From NCBI GenBank assembly GCA_947472645.1, contig CANJBQ010000027.1, forward strand, positions 1 to 44,835: a stretch of 44,835 bases of DNA, written 5' to 3'. This DNA is from Burkholderiaceae bacterium (GTDB taxonomy: Bacteria; Pseudomonadota; Gammaproteobacteria; Burkholderiales; Burkholderiaceae). The notes beneath the pieces were generated by a model. That model saw nothing but the letters and a program-made list of their open reading frames with translations. It had not been told where the DNA came from and made no database searches. Of the stretch, positions 43,385 to 44,835 are shown one piece after another; position 1 is the stretch's first letter; every line of letters begins with the position of its first letter. The position numbers were made by a program, and so were the translations under genes.

Positions 43385-43734
43385 AAAAACTCCCTAAAAA
43401 AACTTACGATCAAGAATTGTAGCATTATTAAAAGCCTAATTTTTCAATTTCAGCCATGCTTGAATGCTTATGGCAGGATATTCCACCGATTATTTATTAA
43501 TAGATAAATTGAAAATGAGGTTAAGTTAAGCTGCAAGGGATTACCATAGCACCCCTCGACAAGCAAAAAAACAACTTTTTTACCACATTAATTCACTAGA
43601 ATTTGCAAGTGAAGTATTCTATCATGGAATTCAATCAATAGTTGCATTTTGGAAAAAATTCTCTAATAAGCGGAATATTCAAAGTTTATATAGGTTTTTT
43701 AGGGGTGTGGACTTAAACAGAACGGACATTGACT
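43385..43734. other. AT-rich gene-free stretch
   Basis: This 350-base stretch has no plausible gene on either strand. It must contain the promoters of the divergent TPR/Cds6-like and DUF3106 genes. Several A- or T-runs occur (for example near 43566-43580), but I could not select a convincing -10/-35 pair, repeat or terminator. Confidence 0.6.
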
Positions 43735-44238
43735 ATGAAAAAAAAAATTATAATTTATGCAATTATATTTGTAGTAATACTTATTCTTACCAATATCTTT
43801 CAACAAGAATTTATTCATTTTTTAAAAACCACCCAAAACATCAAGTCAAAACCTAATATATTTCAACCAAGCTGGTTAGATTTGTCCGAAAAAGAACAAG
43901 AACTTCTTTATCCCCTCAAAAAAGACTGGACTGATATTATGCCTAATAATAGAATTGTTCTAGTTCTTCAAACAAAAAGGATTCTTAAATTAGATCAAAG
44001 AAATATTATGATTTTTAAGAGAAGGATTCAATATTTCTCTAAATTACAGCCTCAGGAAAAAACAGTTGCTATAGAAAATTATTTAAAAGATTTTGAAATT
44101 TCGCAAAATATAAAAATAAAAACATGGGAATGGTATCTTCAACTAAGTCCGGAGGAAAAAGCGATATTAGAAAAACAAGCATTCAAAAAGAAATCTATAC
44201 TTGGAGCGCCCTCTTTATCAAGCAAACTTTTGAGTTAA
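43735..44238 (+). CDS. DUF3106 protein
   Basis: This 167-residue protein has an N-terminal membrane helix (about 4-22, IIYAIIFVVILILTNIF). It then has three imperfect repeats of a helical motif built around Trp and Leu-x-x-x-x-Lys: SWLDLSEKEQELLYPLKKDW, RIQYFSKLQPQEKTVAIENY and TWEWYLQLSPEEKAIL. This pattern is that of DUF3106, a Proteobacterial family of unknown function. Its start is the ATG at 43735; a TTG two codons earlier is less likely. The ribosome-binding site is weak. It is followed by a small membrane-protein gene on the same strand. Confidence 0.75.
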   Translation: MKKKIIIYAIIFVVILILTNIFQQEFIHFLKTTQNIKSKPNIFQPSWLDLSEKEQELLYPLKKDWTDIMPNNRIVLVLQTKRILKLDQRNIMIFKRRIQYFSKLQPQEKTVAIENYLKDFEISQNIKIKTWEWYLQLSPEEKAILEKQAFKKKSILGAPSLSSKLLS

Positions 44239-44300
44239 TTGCCTGTTACTTCAGCCGCTCTAAGTTAAATGGTTTATCCTGAAATATCTATAAGAATAAT

Positions 44301-44603
44301 ATGGTTAAAAAGTCTCCCAAAAGAATCAAAAGAAAAGAAGCAATTTTCAGATTAATAGTGATTTTTTCACCTCTAATCGTTCCCCAATTTATTAATTTTG
44401 GTGAAAATTTATGTGTATATATTCCAATTATATGGATGATATTTTTTGCTCCAATATATTTTTGTCCGAATCTAAGCCTAGAATTTTGGGATGAGAAAGC
44501 GAAGCCATTCCACTATATTTTCATTCACATAGGAAAAATTTATAGTCTTGGTATGATGATTTGTTTTGCAATTAATGCCTATATAGGCAAATTAGATTTC
44601 TAA
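44301..44603 (+). CDS. Small basic membrane protein, unknown function
   Basis: This is a 100-residue protein with a basic start (MVKKSPKRIKRKEA), then hydrophobic segments at about 15-30, 38-55 and 71-95. I do not recognise the family. It follows the DUF3106 gene by 62 bases in the same direction, and a weak terminator hairpin lies after its stop. No clear ribosome-binding site is visible, so translation is probable rather than certain. Confidence 0.5.
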   Translation: MVKKSPKRIKRKEAIFRLIVIFSPLIVPQFINFGENLCVYIPIIWMIFFAPIYFCPNLSLEFWDEKAKPFHYIFIHIGKIYSLGMMICFAINAYIGKLDF

Positions 44604-44611
44604 AAGTTGAA

Positions 44612-44631
44612 CTTGCCTAAAGCAAGATTTT
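44612..44631 (+). terminator. Weak intrinsic terminator
   Basis: CTTGC, loop CTAAA, GCAAG, followed by ATTTT, eight bases after the stop of the small membrane-protein gene. The stem has only five pairs. Confidence 0.45.
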
Positions 44632-44737
44632 AAGTTGTAGGTAATAATCGCTCGCACAATTCTATGAGCTTTTTAGTTCATCCGCCTGTTGAAGATTTGA
44701 GAGCCTTTCAAGAACCCTAATTAGCGATAGCAAGTTA

Positions 44738-44835
44738 TGTAGTACCCCCAGTTAAGTAGACAATCCTCGAGGAGAAAATTCTGCTTGTTGTCGATATTGT
44801 ATAGGTGACAACTTCCCTAGTGCTGCATGAGGACG
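44738..44835 (-). mobile_element. End of an IS3-family insertion sequence (cut by window edge)
   Basis: The last 98 bases hold a transposase C-terminus on the minus strand and, just after its stop, a GC-rich tip beginning TGTAGTACCCCC that resembles an IS terminal inverted repeat. The exact end cannot be fixed without the other end; bases 44632-44737 show no gene and are taken as flanking DNA. Confidence 0.6.
44752..44835 (-). CDS. IS3-family transposase OrfB, C-terminal fragment (cut by window edge)
   Basis: Twenty-seven codons are visible: RPHAALGKLSPIQYRQQAEF and a short tail before TAA (44752-44754). The RPHxALGxLSPxxY motif is the conserved C-terminal end of the integrase-core transposase of IS3-type elements, after the DDE catalytic Glu. 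The rest of the gene continues beyond the right edge, so intactness cannot be judged. Confidence 0.85.
   Translation of the reverse strand, partial: RPHAALGKLSPIQYRQQAEFSPRGLST

Overview
The window looks like the chromosome of a low-to-moderate G+C betaproteobacterium of the order Burkholderiales, plausibly Polynucleobacter-like. The grounds are three Bug-type tricarboxylate-transporter binding proteins, the ccmFGHI order, FliK/FhlB proteins of the Burkholderiales style, and a catabolic gene content rich in molybdenum hydroxylases and CoA-transferases. The placement is an inference from gene content, not from a marker gene.

Layout. Bases 1-2800 are the end of a cytochrome c maturation operon (ccmF C-terminus, ccmG, ccmH, ccmI). 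Bases 2899-7862 hold a cupin protein, an MFS transporter, the selenium pair selD and mnmH (selU), and a beta-hydroxyacid dehydrogenase. Bases 7997-11525 are a decaying flagellar locus: an FhlB-like protein, a FliK C-terminal remnant, an intact fliE, and a fliF pseudogene with a frameshift, two nonsense codons and a 3' deletion that joins it to a fragment resembling the end of an Hpt domain. A Tat-exported amidohydrolase gene sits among them. Bases 11512-34487 are a metabolic region with fumarylacetoacetase, gamma-glutamyltransferase, an HMG-CoA-lyase-type enzyme paired with a CaiB/BaiF CoA-transferase, a methyltransferase, a quinone oxidoreductase, a three-subunit molybdenum hydroxylase, an Ldh-family dehydrogenase, a metallo-beta-lactamase-fold hydrolase, an MmgE/PrpD protein, an FMN alpha-hydroxyacid oxidase and a second, orphan molybdenum-hydroxylase subunit. 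Each subregion carries one Bug binding protein, but no membrane subunits (TctA/TctB) are present. Two small membrane proteins lie at 28655-29179.

Bases 34940-41289 are the most unusual part. A tight four-gene operon encodes a ZorA-like motor subunit with a very long, internally repeated coiled-coil tail, a ZorB-like MotB/OmpA protein, a ZorC-like EH-signature protein, and a GGDEF-EAL protein with an intact GGDEF motif and a degenerate EAL domain. No ZorD helicase-nuclease, ZorE HNH nuclease or other recognised Zorya effector is visible in the window. This is either a Zorya-related system wired to cyclic-di-GMP or a remnant of type I Zorya beside an unrelated gene. The segment is visibly more AT-rich than the metabolic region, and so is what follows it: convergent genes for an L,D-transpeptidase and a TPR/Cds6-like protein, a DUF3106 protein and a small membrane protein. 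The window ends inside the 3' end of an IS3-family transposase on the minus strand.

I saw no rRNA, tRNA or CRISPR array. No database search was possible, so family names come from motif and sequence recognition.
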